Shown here: piece by piece, positions 1 through 11,184 of the stretch
How the letters are laid out: the number at the start of each line of letters is the position of its first letter
Position numbering within the stretch: position 1 is the stretch's first letter
Assembly: GCA_027257055.1 (NCBI GenBank)
Contig: JAPVLO010000001.1
Coordinates: 9,695,501-9,759,500, forward strand
Length of the DNA: 64,000 nucleotides
Direction: 5' to 3'
Source of the DNA: Cephalopachus bancanus
Taxonomy: Eukaryota > Chordata > Mammalia > Primates > Tarsiidae
Translations under genes and position numbers: made by a program
The notes under the pieces: generated by a model
Databases searched by the model: none
Told to the model about the DNA's origin: nothing
Seen by the model: only the letters and a program-made list of their open reading frames with translations

Positions 1-238
1 TGCAGTGGCCGCTCCCGGCCATCACAGCCTCGACCTGCTGGGCTCCGGGGATCCTTCCACCTCAGCCTTCCAAGTGGCCGGAATTACAGGCACGCGCTAC
101 CATGCCCAGCTGATTTTTAGATTTATTGTAGAGATGAGGTCTCGCAGCCCAGGCGGGTCTCAAACCCGCGGGTTCAGGCAATCCACTCACCTCAGCCTCC
201 CAAAGGCGCAGGATTACAGGCTGAGTCACTGAGCCCGG
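1..238 (-). repeat. Alu SINE, lineage-specific young subfamily, cut by window edge
   Basis: This is the reverse complement of a dimeric 7SL-derived Alu. It reads from the right arm (GGCCGCTCCCGGCC) through the linker to the left-arm start (GAGCCCGGCT). It carries the derived right-arm block and the AGATTTATTGTAGAGATGAG linker shared with the other young copies here. The poly-T side and the outer target duplication lie outside the window. The short open frame across it is Alu sequence, not a gene. Confidence 0.93.
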
Positions 239-2185
239 CTATACATTTTTAAAAAGAGAGAAAGAGAGGCTGCATGTAGACTAAGTTGAAAGCTAAAATT
301 CTACTCTATGCAAACATACTTTGTATGGGATATGAAATACACAAAAACACAATGATTAAGAGAGTCTTCATATATCTGCAGCAAACTTTAAGCTCAATAT
401 TGGAAGCTTTTAAAATATAAGCACAAATGAGTTTTCGGTCCTCAGTTGAAAAAAAAAAAAAAGATAGTAGTTCCAATATGGAAATTCAAGGCAAAGAGCA
501 AGAGAGTATCGAGTGCCAAAGATGCAGGATTCAATAAATAGCCAGCCATCAGTGATCAATAATACCCTGGCATTCACACTTGGCTCTGCCTACATGTGTC
601 CTCCATGTTTTATTCATATCAGCTTTGGGATATTATCCTCTTTGAACAACGGAATTGCACTTGCCAATTCCTTTTTAGTCTGTGGAGGACTCCAGCAATC
701 AGTGTGTAGAATTTCAGCTTGCCTGTATTTCTACACCCTCATCAGGTAGACGGCTGTTGAAATGTCCTTCTGTTTATTTTTCATGAATCCCCTAAAGCTT
801 CAAGTATTTTAAATAACCTCTGGCAGAGCTGTAAAGAAATGAAGCTTTCAGTACTAATTGATTGTTAAATAGATTCAACAATGTATCTACCTTATCAGTA
901 ATGTAGCAATCTTGGAAAAAAAAAAGAATCTCCGAATGCATTTTTAGTGCCCTGTAGATAATTGGCTAGATCAAACCTGAACCAGGGCCCAGGTAGATTT
1001 TGAAATAGGTGTATTTCCCTCTCCTTTCTCTTATGAAGCAGTTCTTTCATTATAAATTCCTTGACTTTGACATAAGAGGACTTCAGAGCCAAAATAAATA
1101 CATTCCTGATAACGGTATAGAGCACTACTCCGACCTGAATGGAAATTTCAGACGACTTGAGCCAAAGGTCCCAAACTTTTCTGCAGCAGTTGGAACACAA
1201 GATCATTAAGCCCTGAAACAAGCCTCAACAAAAGCAACACGTTCTTTTGTTTCCCTTACCTGACGATGTATTTGACTTCACCGGGCTCTAGCTTCAGCAG
1301 GTGAGTCACGCCAATTCAGGAGGTGTGTAACATGCGCTTAACCCAGCACCTCCCAGTCACATGCCTTTTGATTCAAGAAATAGGAGTGGCCGGCATGCTG
1401 CTGTCAGTGCCTGTCTAACCTCAGGATGGATGAGTGGCAGAGGACTGGGGGAACCACTTTACAAGCTCCCTGCCTGTCTCTCTAAAGCAGACTGCCTAAG
1501 GAGACTCAGCCAGCCGCCTCACAGCGTAATTAAGTGCCAGGGCCAGGAGGTCAGGCAGCACCAGCTTCTCCAGCCAAAACCATTTGGAATCTTTGCCTGG
1601 CGATTTATGATTGTGTTGCCAGGCCAACCACCAGGACCCCAGCTATCTTCGCTGCTCCAGGCCACACTCTGCAAGGCTAATCTCTGCCTTTTTAATGACA
1701 TCTCTTCATTTGTGGAGTATCACGCCTTCTCAGGAGGCAGCTCACCAATTATGTTGGTTGAAATTACGGATGCTGGCTTTGTTGTGTGGTCGGTTAATAG
1801 TGGTTTCCTTCCTGTCTCTCTTGGTGTGATTTTAGTATCTTCTGTAAAGGTGTCATTGTCGAAAGCACAGTAATGTGATGTCATATCTCAATATATGCTC
1901 CATTAGCACCTTCTTGTTAAACTAAATTAAAAGCTGGCTTTACCTGGGCACGCCACAGGTAAAGCCTTTTCCTAAGTTATCTTGCTGATTTTCTCTAAGA
2001 TAATGGTAAAGATCTGTTGTGTTCTTGTAGCAACAAAATACAACCTCTTATTTGTATTTCTATGTACAAATATACAAAAATGGTATTCTATACTTTGATG
2101 AATTAATACCAAGTTGTCCAATCAGTTCGCAATATTTATATAGTTTCTTTGGCCACTCCCTTGAGTCAAATTACTATTGTCTAAA
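239..2185. other. Repeat-poor unique sequence, no gene seen
   Basis: I recognise no family here. The longest open frame (1361-1873, 170 codons) shows no domain, no plausible exon structure and no similarity I know. Part of 1270-1870 is GC-richer than its surroundings. A short A-run lies near 450. Confidence 0.5.
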
Positions 2186-2189
2186 AAGT

Positions 2190-2479
2190 TTTTTTGGAGT
2201 TGAGGTCTTACTTTGTGCCCCAGACTGAGTGCAGTAGCAAGATCATGGCTCACCACAGACTCAACCTCCTGGACTCAGGCGGTCCTCCCACCTCAGCCTC
2301 CCCAGAAGCTGGGATTACAGGTGCATGTCACCACACCTGGCTATTTTTTTTTAATTTTTCATACAGATGAGGTCTCCCTATGTTGCCTAGACTGGTCTCA
2401 AACTCCTGGACTCAAGCAATCCTCTCACCTCAGCCTTCAATCTTGCTGGTATTACAAGTCTGAGCCACCACACCCAGCC
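2190..2479 (-). repeat. Old AluJ-like SINE
   Basis: Antisense dimeric Alu. It starts from a T-run and GAGTTGAGGTCTTACT, continues through GCTGGGATTACAGGTG in the right arm and ends at GAGCCACCACACCCAGCC. It lacks the derived features of the young subfamily and is well diverged, so it is an older insertion. Confidence 0.92.
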
Positions 2480-2529
2480 TACTATTTTTATTAATGGGAA
2501 TAAAAGCATTAAGCTAAAAATGTAGCAGA

Positions 2530-2712
2530 AGCTATGAGAAAAATAGTCAACCTGCATCTCCAGAGGGAATGTACCCTGCAGACATCTCGACTTTGGCCTG
2601 GTTAAAATTATTCTGAACTTCTGTCTTCCAGAACTGTAAGGAAAATAAATTTGTGTTGTTTTAAGCCATAAAATTTTTGGTAATTTATTATATCAGCAAT
2701 AAGAAATTAACA
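2530..2712 (+). repeat. 3' end of an ERVL-MaLR (MLT1-like) LTR
   Basis: The segment containing CAGAACTGTAAGGAAAATAA, TTGTGTTGTTTTAAGCC and AATAAGAAATTAACACA matches the 3' end of MaLR LTRs as I remember them, including the AATAAA polyadenylation signal. The 5' part is missing or too diverged to recognise. The exact subfamily is not determined. Confidence 0.7.
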
Positions 2713-2824
2713 CACACTCCACTGTCCAGAGGAATTTCCAAGAGTTCCTGTTAATTTGCTGCCTTGCTATCACTTGATATTTTCTGTATTTTCATTTTAG
2801 TTATTCTTGGGTATATATTTCATT

Positions 2825-3900
2825 GTTGTCATAATGTTCTTTTCTCTGGTTAAAGATGGAATTTCGAAATATTTACTGCTCAAATAGATTTCCTATTTTA
2901 TGAGATGCTAATTCAAATTTTTTACCCATTATTCTACTGATTTATATTTTTCTTATTGATTAGTTGGTATGATTTGCAAATTCTATAAATTAATCTTTAT
3001 TGGATATAAAAAATATGCATATAGATTTGAGTATGTATACTTACATAAATTTATAATATTCTCTCATTATATAGCTAGTTTTTTTCACTTTTCTACAGTT
3101 TATCTGTATAATCAAAGATCTTAAATTTGATATAATCATTTTAGACCACTTATTCTTTTTTTGCTTTGTTTTGAGATGGGGTCTCAGTCTGTCGCCCAGG
3201 CTGGAGTGCAGTGGCCGCTCCCAAAGGTGCAGGATTACAGGCTGAGCCACTGAGCCCGGCTCACTTATTCCTTAGTGATCGAGGAGCTTAAAAAATTCTC
3301 CCTTGTCTTGAGATTCTGAAGACATACTTCTACATTATATTCTGAAAGCTTCATGGTTTCATCAAATTTATACTTTTAATATATCTGGAAATCTAGCTTA
3401 GCCCTGTTGTGAGTTAAGTATCAATTTCATTTTTCTTATACCTATACTCAGTTTTCTTATCACCGTTTGCGGGGAATCGGGTCATCTTTTTACTTCTGCT
3501 ATGTGCATGAACATATCTGCCGTTTCATTGACCTGTTCATAGATTTCTTTTCCTACACTACGTTGTCTCTGACGCCACAGTTTTTAACAATTCTTGATAT
3601 TTGGGATCAAGTCTCCCCACTTGATTCTGGCATTTCATGAGTGTCTTAGCTATTGTCAGCCCTTTTATATAAAATACATAAGTGACCAGTTTCATATAAA
3701 TTTTATATTTAGCTCTTTAAATTCTTCCAAAAGCCTATTAGGATATTTATTGGCTGATATTGAATCAGCTTGGGAAATTTGACATCTTTAAAACATTGAG
3801 CCTTGCCAATCTACATAGATGCAGGATGTCTGTCTACCTACTTAAGCCATCTTTAATGGCTATCAGTGAGACTTTAAAATTTCTTTTATAAAAAAAATTA
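2825..3900 (-). repeat. Old LINE-1 (L1M) ORF2 fragment, antisense
   Basis: Read on the minus strand this is degraded L1 ORF2. The best block is 3740-3890 (GGATATTTATTGGCTGATAT, then ACATTGAGCCTTGCCAATC), which corresponds to a well-known antisense L1 stretch. Many stops make it non-functional. A deleted Alu sits at 3156-3261 and another Alu begins at 3906, so both are younger. Confidence 0.7.
3156..3261 (-). repeat. Internally deleted Alu with target-site duplication
   Basis: Only the outer ends of a young Alu remain: the right-arm end (CAGGCTGGAGTGCAGTGGCC) is joined directly to the left-arm start (AAAGGTGCAGGATTACAGGC). The flanks repeat CACTTATTC at 3147-3155 and 3262-3270, which is a target-site duplication. 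CTCCC occurs at both original sites in full-length copies, so the deletion could have used that 5-bp microhomology. Confidence 0.9.
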
Positions 3901-3905
3901 CTTCA

Positions 3906-4184
3906 ACCGGGTTCGGTGGCTCAGCCTGTAATCCCGTGCCTTTGGGAGGCTGAGGTAAGTGGATTGCCTGAGCCCGCGGGTTCGAGACGCGCCTGGGCAA
4001 CTTGGCGAGACCTCATCTCTACAATAAATCAAAAAATCAGCCGGGCATGGTAGCACGCACCTGTAGTTCCAGCTACTTGGAAGGCTGAGGCGGAAGGATT
4101 GCCGGAGCCTAGCAGGTCGAGGCTGCGGTGGCCAGGAGCGGCCACTGCACTCCAGTCTAGGCAACAGAGTGAGACTCCAACTCA
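3906..4184 (+). repeat. Alu SINE, young lineage-specific subfamily
   Basis: Full-length sense dimeric Alu from CCGGGTTCGGTGGCTCAGCC to GAGACTCCAACTC. It has the ACAATAAATCAAAAAATCAG linker and the altered right arm. Unusually there is no poly-A tail: the element is followed directly by ACTCTGTTGATTTATTC. The tail was probably lost or the 3' end rearranged. Confidence 0.92.
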
Positions 4185-4719
4185 CTCTGTTGATTTATTC
4201 TTCTATGACATAAATTTATGATGCTACAGTAAATATTGTCTGTTTTTAAAAATCAGTGACATATATTAAAATTTTACAAGTATTTGAATAAAATGCAATA
4301 CCGAATTTTTTGCCTTAATTTTAAACAATAAATTTCTAACCTAATGCTCTACGTGGGTCTTGAAAATGCAGTCACATCACATGTAAAGTCACGTTACTCT
4401 GAGATTAACCAAACAACTGATGCAGACTGTGAAGTCAGCAGCTCTGTAGGTTAAAGGCCAAAAGTCAATCGACTATTGTGTTATATGCAAATTTGCATTA
4501 GCATTGGGGATCCCTGTATCCTCAAAACACTGCAGATGTTTTTTCAGACCAAATAATAAATGGGCACCAGTTTACAGCAACTCAAACAAAATAAGCTGGT
4601 AATTTTGAGTTCTAATTTTTGCACCTAGTTAAAGAAATGTAGGTTTCAAAAATGAGATTCTATTTTTTACCTGACAATGATAAATGATAACAAGAGTATA
4701 GGAAAACAGCGCCTCTCAT

Positions 4720-5028
4720 ATGCCAGTTTTGTAAATTGGTGCAAACTTGCTGGAGGAAAACTTTTCAATTTCTGTCCAAATGTGAAATGCTTGTACCCAT
4801 CATCCCAGGAATTTCATTAATAGAAATGTCTACCAGAGACATACATTCACATATGCACTAAGAGTACAAACAAGAATGTTCAATGCAGCTAAAGTGTTCA
4901 ATTGACCTAAATGAACATCAGTCAGAAAACACACAGCATTGTGTATTCATACGAAGTATGCTTCTATAAGTGAGAATAAGGTAGAACCATATTTGCAGAT
5001 GGTAAGTGAATAAAAGAAATAAAAAAAG
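4720..5028 (+). repeat. Old LINE-1 3' end (L1M)
   Basis: This resembles the sense-strand end of ORF2 in old L1s: a block like 'tacccatcatcccaggaatt', then GTTCAATGCAGC, then AATGAACATCAGTCAG, ending in an A-rich tail just before the next Alu. It is heavily diverged and non-coding. Confidence 0.62.
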
Positions 5029-5030
5029 CA

Positions 5031-5305
5031 GGCTGGGTGCAGTGGCTCACTATAATTCTAGCACTTTGGGAAGCTAAGGTGGAAGGATTGATTGAGTCCA
5101 GGAGTTCGAGGCTAGGCTAGGCAACATAGTAAGACACCATCTCTATAAAAAAATTAGCCAGGTGTGGTAGAATGTAGCTGTAGTCTCAGCTACTTGGGAG
5201 ACTGAGACCGGAGGATTATCTTAGCCCAGAAAGTCAAGGTGGCAGTGAGCCATGCTCATGCCATGGCACACCAGCCTGGGTGACAGAGTGAGACCCTGAC
5301 AAAAG
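5031..5305 (+). repeat. AluJ-like SINE
   Basis: Sense dimeric Alu from GGCTGGGTGCAGTGGCTCAC to GGGTGACAGAGTGAGACCCT. It has the ordinary right arm (GCAGTGAGCCATGCTCATGC) rather than the lineage-specific one, so it belongs to the older set. Its A-rich tail has turned into a GGAA repeat. Confidence 0.93.
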
Positions 5306-5390
5306 AACAAAAGGAAGAAAGAAGGAAGGAAGGAAGGTAGGAAAGGGAAAGGAAGGGAAGGGAAGGGAAGGGAAGGGAAGGGGAAATGAA
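5306..5390 (+). repeat. (GGAA)n / (GGGAA)n microsatellite from an Alu tail
   Basis: Imperfect AAGG units give way to GGGAA pentamers directly after the Alu end. It is purine-only on the plus strand and arose from the Alu poly-A tail. Confidence 0.93.
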
Positions 5391-5451
5391 TATAGTATGC
5401 TATTGTGAAGTTGGGGTTTTTTTAAACTATAAAATAGGTAATAGATTATTG

Positions 5452-5892
5452 TGTATTAGTCAGAATTCTCCAGAGAAATAGAGCCAATAGCATACAACAG
5501 GAGAGAAAGAGAAAGAAATTGAGATGAGAGAGAGAGAAAAACAGAGAAGAGAATTTGCTCATATAATTGTGGAGACTGACAAGGTCAAAATCTGCAAAGC
5601 AGATCAGTAGGGTGGAAACTCTAGCAGTTGTTGGTTCTCCAGTCTTGAGTCCAAAGGCAGTCAAAGTAGAATTTCTTCCTCTTCTGGGGACCTCAGGCTT
5701 TCAATTCTGAGGGTCTTGAACTGACTGGAAGAGGTCCATTTACATCAAGAAGGGTAATCCCATTTACTAAAATTCTATCGATTTAGATGTTAATTACAAC
5801 TAAAAAATACCTTCACAGCAACATCTAGACTGATATTTGGCCAATCAACTGGGTAACATAGTCCAGCCAAATTGATACATAAAATTATCACA
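5452..5892 (+). repeat. ERVL-type solo LTR (MLT2/MER21-like, name uncertain)
   Basis: The element starts TGTATTAGTCAGAATTCTCC and ends near ATACATAAAATTATCACA, giving TG...CA ends. Flanking 5-mers TATTG (5447-5451) and TATAG (5893-5897) match at four of five bases, which fits the 5-bp duplication of ERVL integrations. The family is recognised by memory of the start and end. A related copy lies at 17702-18051. Confidence 0.7.
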
Positions 5893-6065
5893 TATAGATA
5901 ACTGGAGAACTAGATAGGTCAGTAAAATATTAGATAGATGATAAATAAAACAGATAATAGAGAGATAAATAATAGATGGATGATCGAGAGGTAGATGACA
6001 GATAAACAGACCGATGATAGAAAGACAGACATCAACAGACACATGGATGAATGGATGGAAAAACT
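5893..6065 (+). repeat. Degenerate GATA/GATG microsatellite
   Basis: Scattered TAGATAGATGATAAATAA, GATGGATGAT and ATGAATGGATGG units form a decayed tetranucleotide repeat next to the LTR. Confidence 0.7.
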
Positions 6066-6562
6066 GCCTGCACATCCATGGAAAATTTATCTAATGAAAT
6101 ATTAGATATTGTTAACGGTTGCCCCACGTGAGGTAGACTAGCGGCAATGAGAAAGTCCATTTTCTCGTTGTGATGTTTTTATCTTTTAACCACATGCATG
6201 TGTACCTAGTTAAAATATTAAATTTCATAAGAGAAGTGATTAACATAAAAATACATGGAATTGTGCTCACTACAAGCCTGTTAAGGAATCCTTTACTCCA
6301 TCCTCTGCCACAACCTTGAAGTGCGTTTTGGTATCTCCTTCCTGTAGAGGTGGGACTCGCAGGGGAGTATTCTCTGCAAAGTCAAATGTATCCGTCTTCA
6401 TCTTCTCCTTCACTACTTCTAGGTAGACAACTCCTGGGTCCACATTCAAAATGACCTATATGTATAATTTATATTGTTGGAGTAGGTGGCTTCCAAAATC
6501 TCTTCTTTAAATAATCTTTCTTTCTTTCCTTTTTTTTTTTTTTTACTAAAAGATTATAACTC

Positions 6563-7068
6563 AGCATTTCTCAACCTTAGCATTTTTTTTTTTTTGAGTT
6601 GGAGTCTCACTCTGTCGCCCAGACTGGAGGGCAGTGGCCGCTCCCGGCCACCGCAGCCTCGACCTGCTGGGCTCCGGCGATCCTTCCGCCTCAGCCTTCC
6701 GAGTAGCCGGAATTACAGGCGCGCGCTACCACACCCGGCTGATTTTTTGATTTATTGTAGAGATGCTGTCTTGCTGCCCAGGCGGGTCTCGAACCCACGG
6801 ACTCAGGCAATCCACTCACCTCAGCCTCCCAAAGGCGCGGGATTACAGGCTGAGCCACCGAGCCTGGCTAACCTTTGCATTATTGACATTTTGGATCAGG
6901 TCTTTGTTGCGAAGAGTTATCCTGTGCACCCCAGAATGTTTACCCACTAGGTGCCAGTATCACTCCCTAGCCCCGGTTGTGACAGCCAAGATGTTTCTAG
7001 ATGTTCCCAAATGTCCCCTGTGGCATGGACCGAGGAGTCGCAAAATCACCCTGCTTGAGAACCACTGA
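6563..7068. mobile_element. MER5A-type hAT element split by an Alu
   Basis: A non-autonomous hAT (Charlie-group) element runs 6563-6584 and 6870-7068. Key blocks are TTTCTCAACCTTAGCATT, TATTGACATTTTGGATCAGG, GATGTTTCTAGATGTTCCC and the end TTGAGAACCACTGAATTC, whose inverted match is the start. The Alu at 6585-6869 interrupts it. Joining the flanks restores a contiguous MER5A. Confidence 0.88.
6585..6869 (-). repeat. Young Alu inserted into MER5A, with target duplication
   Basis: Full-length antisense Alu of the lineage-specific subfamily (GGCCGCTCCCGGCCACCGCA in the right arm). It is flanked by AACCTTAGCATT (6573-6584) and AACCTTTGCATT (6870-6881), a 12-bp target-site duplication with one mismatch. 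The left flank runs into the T-tail as expected for an antisense insertion. Confidence 0.95.
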
Positions 7069-7079
7069 ATTCTAACTGG

Positions 7080-7965
7080 TTGTCCTGCCATCCATGTGAC
7101 CTAAATTAAACTCATAATCTTCCCCAAGCGTCTCCTTTTTCTCACTTCCTTATTTTTATTAGTGGTCTAATTTCTTCTCAGTAATTCAAGCTCACACCTT
7201 TGTGCCATGTCTGACTCGGCCACCACCCCTGCTCCTCTACCCCCAGCCAATCACTCAGACACTGAGCACTGACTTCAACCCCACATCCCTATTTCCATGT
7301 CCAACTTCTCTCTCTGTCGCTGACCTCCATGCTCTCATATTAACGCATATCACCTTTTTTCTGGCCTCCCTATCCAATGATCCAATGATCCTTCCTATCC
7401 AATGATGACAAACAGACATTCTCAAAAGTAGTCTTTAGTGTGTCCCTTCTTTTATTAGAACCTTCAGTGCTTCCCTATGATAGACTCAATTAAGTATAAA
7501 TTTCTCACTTTTGCATTTGGAGCTTCCACCATATGGCACCAATTCCCTTCCCAGCCTTTGATCACACGTCTCCTCTGCAAGTATCAACAAGGTTGTTTAT
7601 TGCTCATCAAAAATGGGCTGTACATGCAGTCCGGTGCCTTTTACTCATGCAGTTACCTCACCCGGTGTGTCCTCTTCCACCATGTTCCCTTTAAAATGCC
7701 CACTCTTTTTTCAAGGCCAACCTGATATTCTACACTGCTCCCAAGTCATTTTTGAGGTGACCCCACAGAATGTGCTCCTTTCCCCTCTGACTCCCCACAA
7801 CCGTCCACACCACTTCTCGTGTCATGAGCACATCATTTCCCGGTGCAGCCTGTGTGGTGTTAGTAGTACTCACCTACTGGATTGTAACTTATTAACCACA
7901 AATTTGGCCATAGTCTTCTTCACGTACAGCATCCAGCTCAGCCATATGTGCATTTTAGATGTTCC
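7080..7965 (+). repeat. L2 LINE 3' fragment
   Basis: This pyrimidine-rich segment follows the usual L2 3' order: AAACTCATAATCTTCCCCAA, GACCTCCATGCTCTCATAT, ACCTTCAGTGCTTCCCTATG, and an end near CTCACCTACTGGATTGTAAC. Divergence is high, as expected for this ancient family. The open frames inside it are fragmentary. Confidence 0.7.
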
Positions 7966-7999
7966 TAATTAGCTGTCTGAGTCATAAAAGGGAACCTAC

Positions 8000-8500
8000 T
8001 TGCCCACCATTTTAGGACATTTCCTCACCACTCTTCTCTTAAATAGTTGGTTTTTCACCCGGCCTTTTGACTTGTGTCTCTCTAACCCAGTCTCTGCCTG
8101 GGACAAAAGTAGCTTTCCAAACACAAATCTGATCATGCTGAACCTGACTGAGACCTGGAATGGCTCCCTTTGCCTGTAGGATGGGCGCAAACTCCTTTGT
8201 ATGGCCTACAAAACCCACTGTGTTCTAGCTACCCCATTGCCTCAACATTCCACCTTCGACCATGTTCTTGCAACATGTCAAGCTTCCATTTTCAGTTGTC
8301 ACACCAGGCTCCTCTCCCCGTGTCTTCCAAACCTTCGCTGGCACTGTTCCTCCTGCCAGGAGCACCTTTGCACAGCCACATACACCTGCACCTGCTGTTT
8401 ACTTTCCACCCAGTGCGAGGAAAGTCCCTGTCCTTATGCCTCAAACCTCCCTTCTTTGGACAACCATTAGACTCATAGCTGCTGTAATATTTTGATACTC
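8000..8500 (+). repeat. Second L2 LINE fragment
   Basis: It repeats part of the L2 consensus order: AAACACAAATCTGATCATGC, TGGAATGGCTCCCTTTGCCT, CCAGGAGCACCTTTGCACAG. The order restarts relative to the preceding fragment, so this is a separate insertion or a duplication. Several overlapping open frames exist but do not form a continuous ORF2. Confidence 0.72.
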
Positions 8501-8667
8501 TGACTTTGTAACAGGCCTGAATCTAACCGTTACACAATGAATGCATAGAGAAAATCATCCTTTGCATTCCTGGCGCCTGGAGCAGTGTCTGACAATGGAG
8601 GCAGTTAATGGATACCGCCTTGGTGACATTGACATTCGTGTGGATGTTTAAAATGCCACAGAACTGC

Positions 8668-8800
8668 CGGGCGCAATGACTCACACCTATAATCCCAGCA
8701 CTTAGGGAGGCCGAGGTGAGAGGATCGCTTGAGTCCAGGAGTCTGAGACTAGCCTAGGCAACATAGTGAGACACATCTCCACAAATTTTTAAAAAAATTA
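8668..8800 (+). repeat. Free left Alu monomer (FLAM-like)
   Basis: A single left-arm 7SL monomer runs from GCCGGGCGCAATGACTCACA to ATAGTGAGACACATCTCC and ends in an A-rich tail. There is no right arm. Confidence 0.85.
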
Positions 8801-9032
8801 TTAGATTGAGTCAATTTTCCAATTTTACTGTCATTGTTCAGTTTTATATTGGGACATTTATAAGCAGGGGAGGTGGGAGAGGAGTTAAGGTTCAGAAACT
8901 ACCTGCAGGACACAACATTCACTATCTGAGGAAAAGACCACCTGAGACCCAGTTCCCCACCCCTATACAATATGTCCATGTAACAAATGCACATGTGCAC
9001 CCCTGAATCTAAAATTAAAAATTAAAAAAAAT
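8801..9032 (+). repeat. LINE-1 3' UTR fragment
   Basis: It ends with ACTATCTGAGGAAAAGACC, ATGTCCATGTAACAAATGC, GCACCCCTGAATCTAAAAT and an A-rich tail. This is the usual 3' terminus of an L1MA/L1PB-age element. Confidence 0.75.
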
Positions 9033-9376
9033 TCTAAGTTATATTTTATACTTCCATGGCTTGGTCAACAAGATACTAAGGAAATCATTTCACTCTCTTT
9101 CTATATTGCAGTTACCATTAAGAAAATACCTTAACTAACATATGCCTGCAATACCATAAAGGAATCACCGAGAGCCCCAGTTTTGCTCTCCTTCTGTTTC
9201 CTGCTTTTCCAGCAGACATGCCTTTTTATTCCCATTAGGGTATCTGCTTAAGACATCTCTCCACCTTTTCCCTTGCACTAATTTTTGACCCTTTACCTCG
9301 ATTCTGCATCAGTCTTATAACTCAGGGAGTTGTTAGGGAAAAAAAGCCTGAAGATGAAATGTGTTGAATCATAGAC

Positions 9377-9738
9377 TGTCTCGGTCCAGCTGTGCTGCTA
9401 TAACAAAGGATTATAAGTTAGGGTGCTTATAAGCAATCAAACTGCATTTCTTATAGTTCTAGATGCTATGATCAAGATCGAGACACCTGCAGATTTGGTT
9501 TCTGATGAGTATTGCCTTCTTAGTTTATAAATATCCACCTCCCTGTTGTGTCCTCACATGGTGAAAGAAGTGAAGGGTCTCTGTGGGGTTGTTTGGATGC
9601 AAACACTATTATCACTGTTAAGGAATTAGTCCTGATAACCTCAGCGCCTTCTAAAGGTCCCACCTCCAAACTCCATCACACTGGGGACTAGGCTTCAATA
9701 TATGAATGTGGTGGAGACAAAACTTTCAGTCAGTAGGA
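9377..9738 (-). repeat. ERVL-MaLR solo LTR, antisense
   Basis: The plus strand starts TGTCTCGGTCCAGCTGTGCT and passes GTGTCCTCACATGGTG and GGTCCCACCTCCAAACTCC. This is the reverse complement of an MLT1/MST-type LTR as I remember it. Flanking 5-mers TAGAC (9372-9376) and TATAC (9739-9743) differ at one base, which fits a 5-bp target duplication. Confidence 0.78.
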
Positions 9739-10721
9739 TATACTTATTCAGATGTTCTTTATCAATAGATACTATCCTGAGATGACTGAGTTTCTGTCTT
9801 TTGAATGAATGCATGTAAGCTTTATAGAAGCTGATTCCTCCATGTTGCAACAGCATGTGAATCTATTTTTGTATTTGAGCTCTATCCTAGTCCTTACAAT
9901 TGCCAACAACTTGGACACCAGTGGTTCACCTGCCAGTGAAGAGAGAAATTTCAATAGGATCAATAGAGATTGCTTCACATTTACATTTTGTGGTCTCATC
10001 CAAAGGAGTTGGAATGGAAATTTAGTTAGAGGGGTATGCCTCAAATTCTACATGCCCAAGTTGAAAAGAGATAAAAGCAACAATGTTGCAAAACATGAAG
10101 CAAAACAAAGCTCTAAAACAGTGTGTGAAAGGAGTTAACCAATTGGAGAAAACCAAGAATTTACAAGGAAAAATAGTGGAGTTATGTGTAATGGAACATA
10201 AAAGTAAGTGTATACCTTTTATAACAATCAAGGATGGGGTAAAAGTGGAACGTAGTCATCATAAAAAGGTTGAAAAATGCACAGAATTAATAGATAATTA
10301 AAATGTGATTAGCAAAATAATTTGCTTGCCATTGAAAGGAAATATATGTTCAGAAGAAGTAATCTCTCCAAAAGAAAGACACAAAGCAAAGTTGAGAATG
10401 GGATGAGTCATGCCAGGCCCTGGTCTCTGAATGGCAATCAAACTAAAATTTACTGGGAGTGTACTGTTGGGAGCCAGCCGTGGAGGCCTACCTGAGCGTT
10501 AGGGATCCAGGCAGGCTGCGGGCCCTGAGACCACTAGGATGAGTTCAGGAGCTGAAGGCCCATTCCCTCTTCCCTTCTTTTCTGCTTGGCACGTTCCACT
10601 AGCAGGGACTTTGATGACCTAAGCATGAAGTTCTGAGAGTACGACAGGTATGGCTTACTTTAGGAGTCCATTGTTCCCGTTTCTCACAGACTGTGGTTTC
10701 GGCTTTAAACTTAACATAATT

Positions 10722-10785
10722 CAAACTCAGGTCACATTTGGGAGCCTTATATACAAACTCAGGTCACATTTGGGAGCCTTATATA
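10722..10785 (+). repeat. Two exact 32-bp tandem copies in LTR U3
   Basis: The unit beginning CAAACTCAGGTCACATTTGG and ending CCTTATATA occurs at 10722-10753 and 10754-10785 with no difference that I can see. It contains AGGTCA and a TATA-like run. Identity inside a diverged element suggests recent slippage or duplication. Confidence 0.95.
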
Positions 10786-10892
10786 CAAGCTTCTTTATAA
10801 GATTTTAAAGTATATTTGTAGAATTAGTATATACATGTAAAGTGCTGTTTCAACTTTCATAATATAGATAATTATTTAGGGTTACCAGAAAT

Positions 10893-10963
10893 GGCCCAGC
10901 ACAAACTTTGGGCTGGGCCACATTCCTGAGGGCCCAGTGTGTACTTTGGACTGGGCTGCATTC
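10893..10963 (+). repeat. Pair of 33-bp repeats, each able to fold
   Basis: Units at 10893-10925 and 10931-10963 both follow the plan GGCCCAG...CTTTG...CTGGGC..CATTC. GGCCCAG and CTGGGCC are complementary within the first unit, so it could form a short hairpin. Confidence 0.8.
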
Positions 10964-11184
10964 TTTAGGAATTGGTTTGGGCTATAATTAAGAGTTTCTA
11001 TAGTGTAGGTAGAATTAACATAAAATAGAGAGAAATTGGGATTTAGGTTGGTCATTAGATGTTATGTATGCATAAGTTTTAAAAGTTATTGATTATTAGG
11101 ATATTATGATATTAGAATTGTTGTATTTCTTTTGAGAAATATTAACCAAGCATGAGGAACAGTGAGATAGTTTTGGGATACTCA

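Noticed and set aside
1361..1873. 170-codon open frame, the longest in the window
   Set aside because: No recognised domain and no coding-like composition. Overlapping frames exist in other phases, and it falls in a GC-richer patch where stops are fewer.
6486..7068. Frames of 100-154 codons with repeated [16 protein letters not shown] endings
   Set aside because: These are translations of Alu sequence. The same peptide ends appear wherever an Alu occurs in the matching frame.
7202..8495. Cluster of proline/serine/leucine-rich frames suggesting an exon cluster
   Set aside because: The underlying DNA follows L2 LINE 3' sequence in two blocks, and the frames shift repeatedly.
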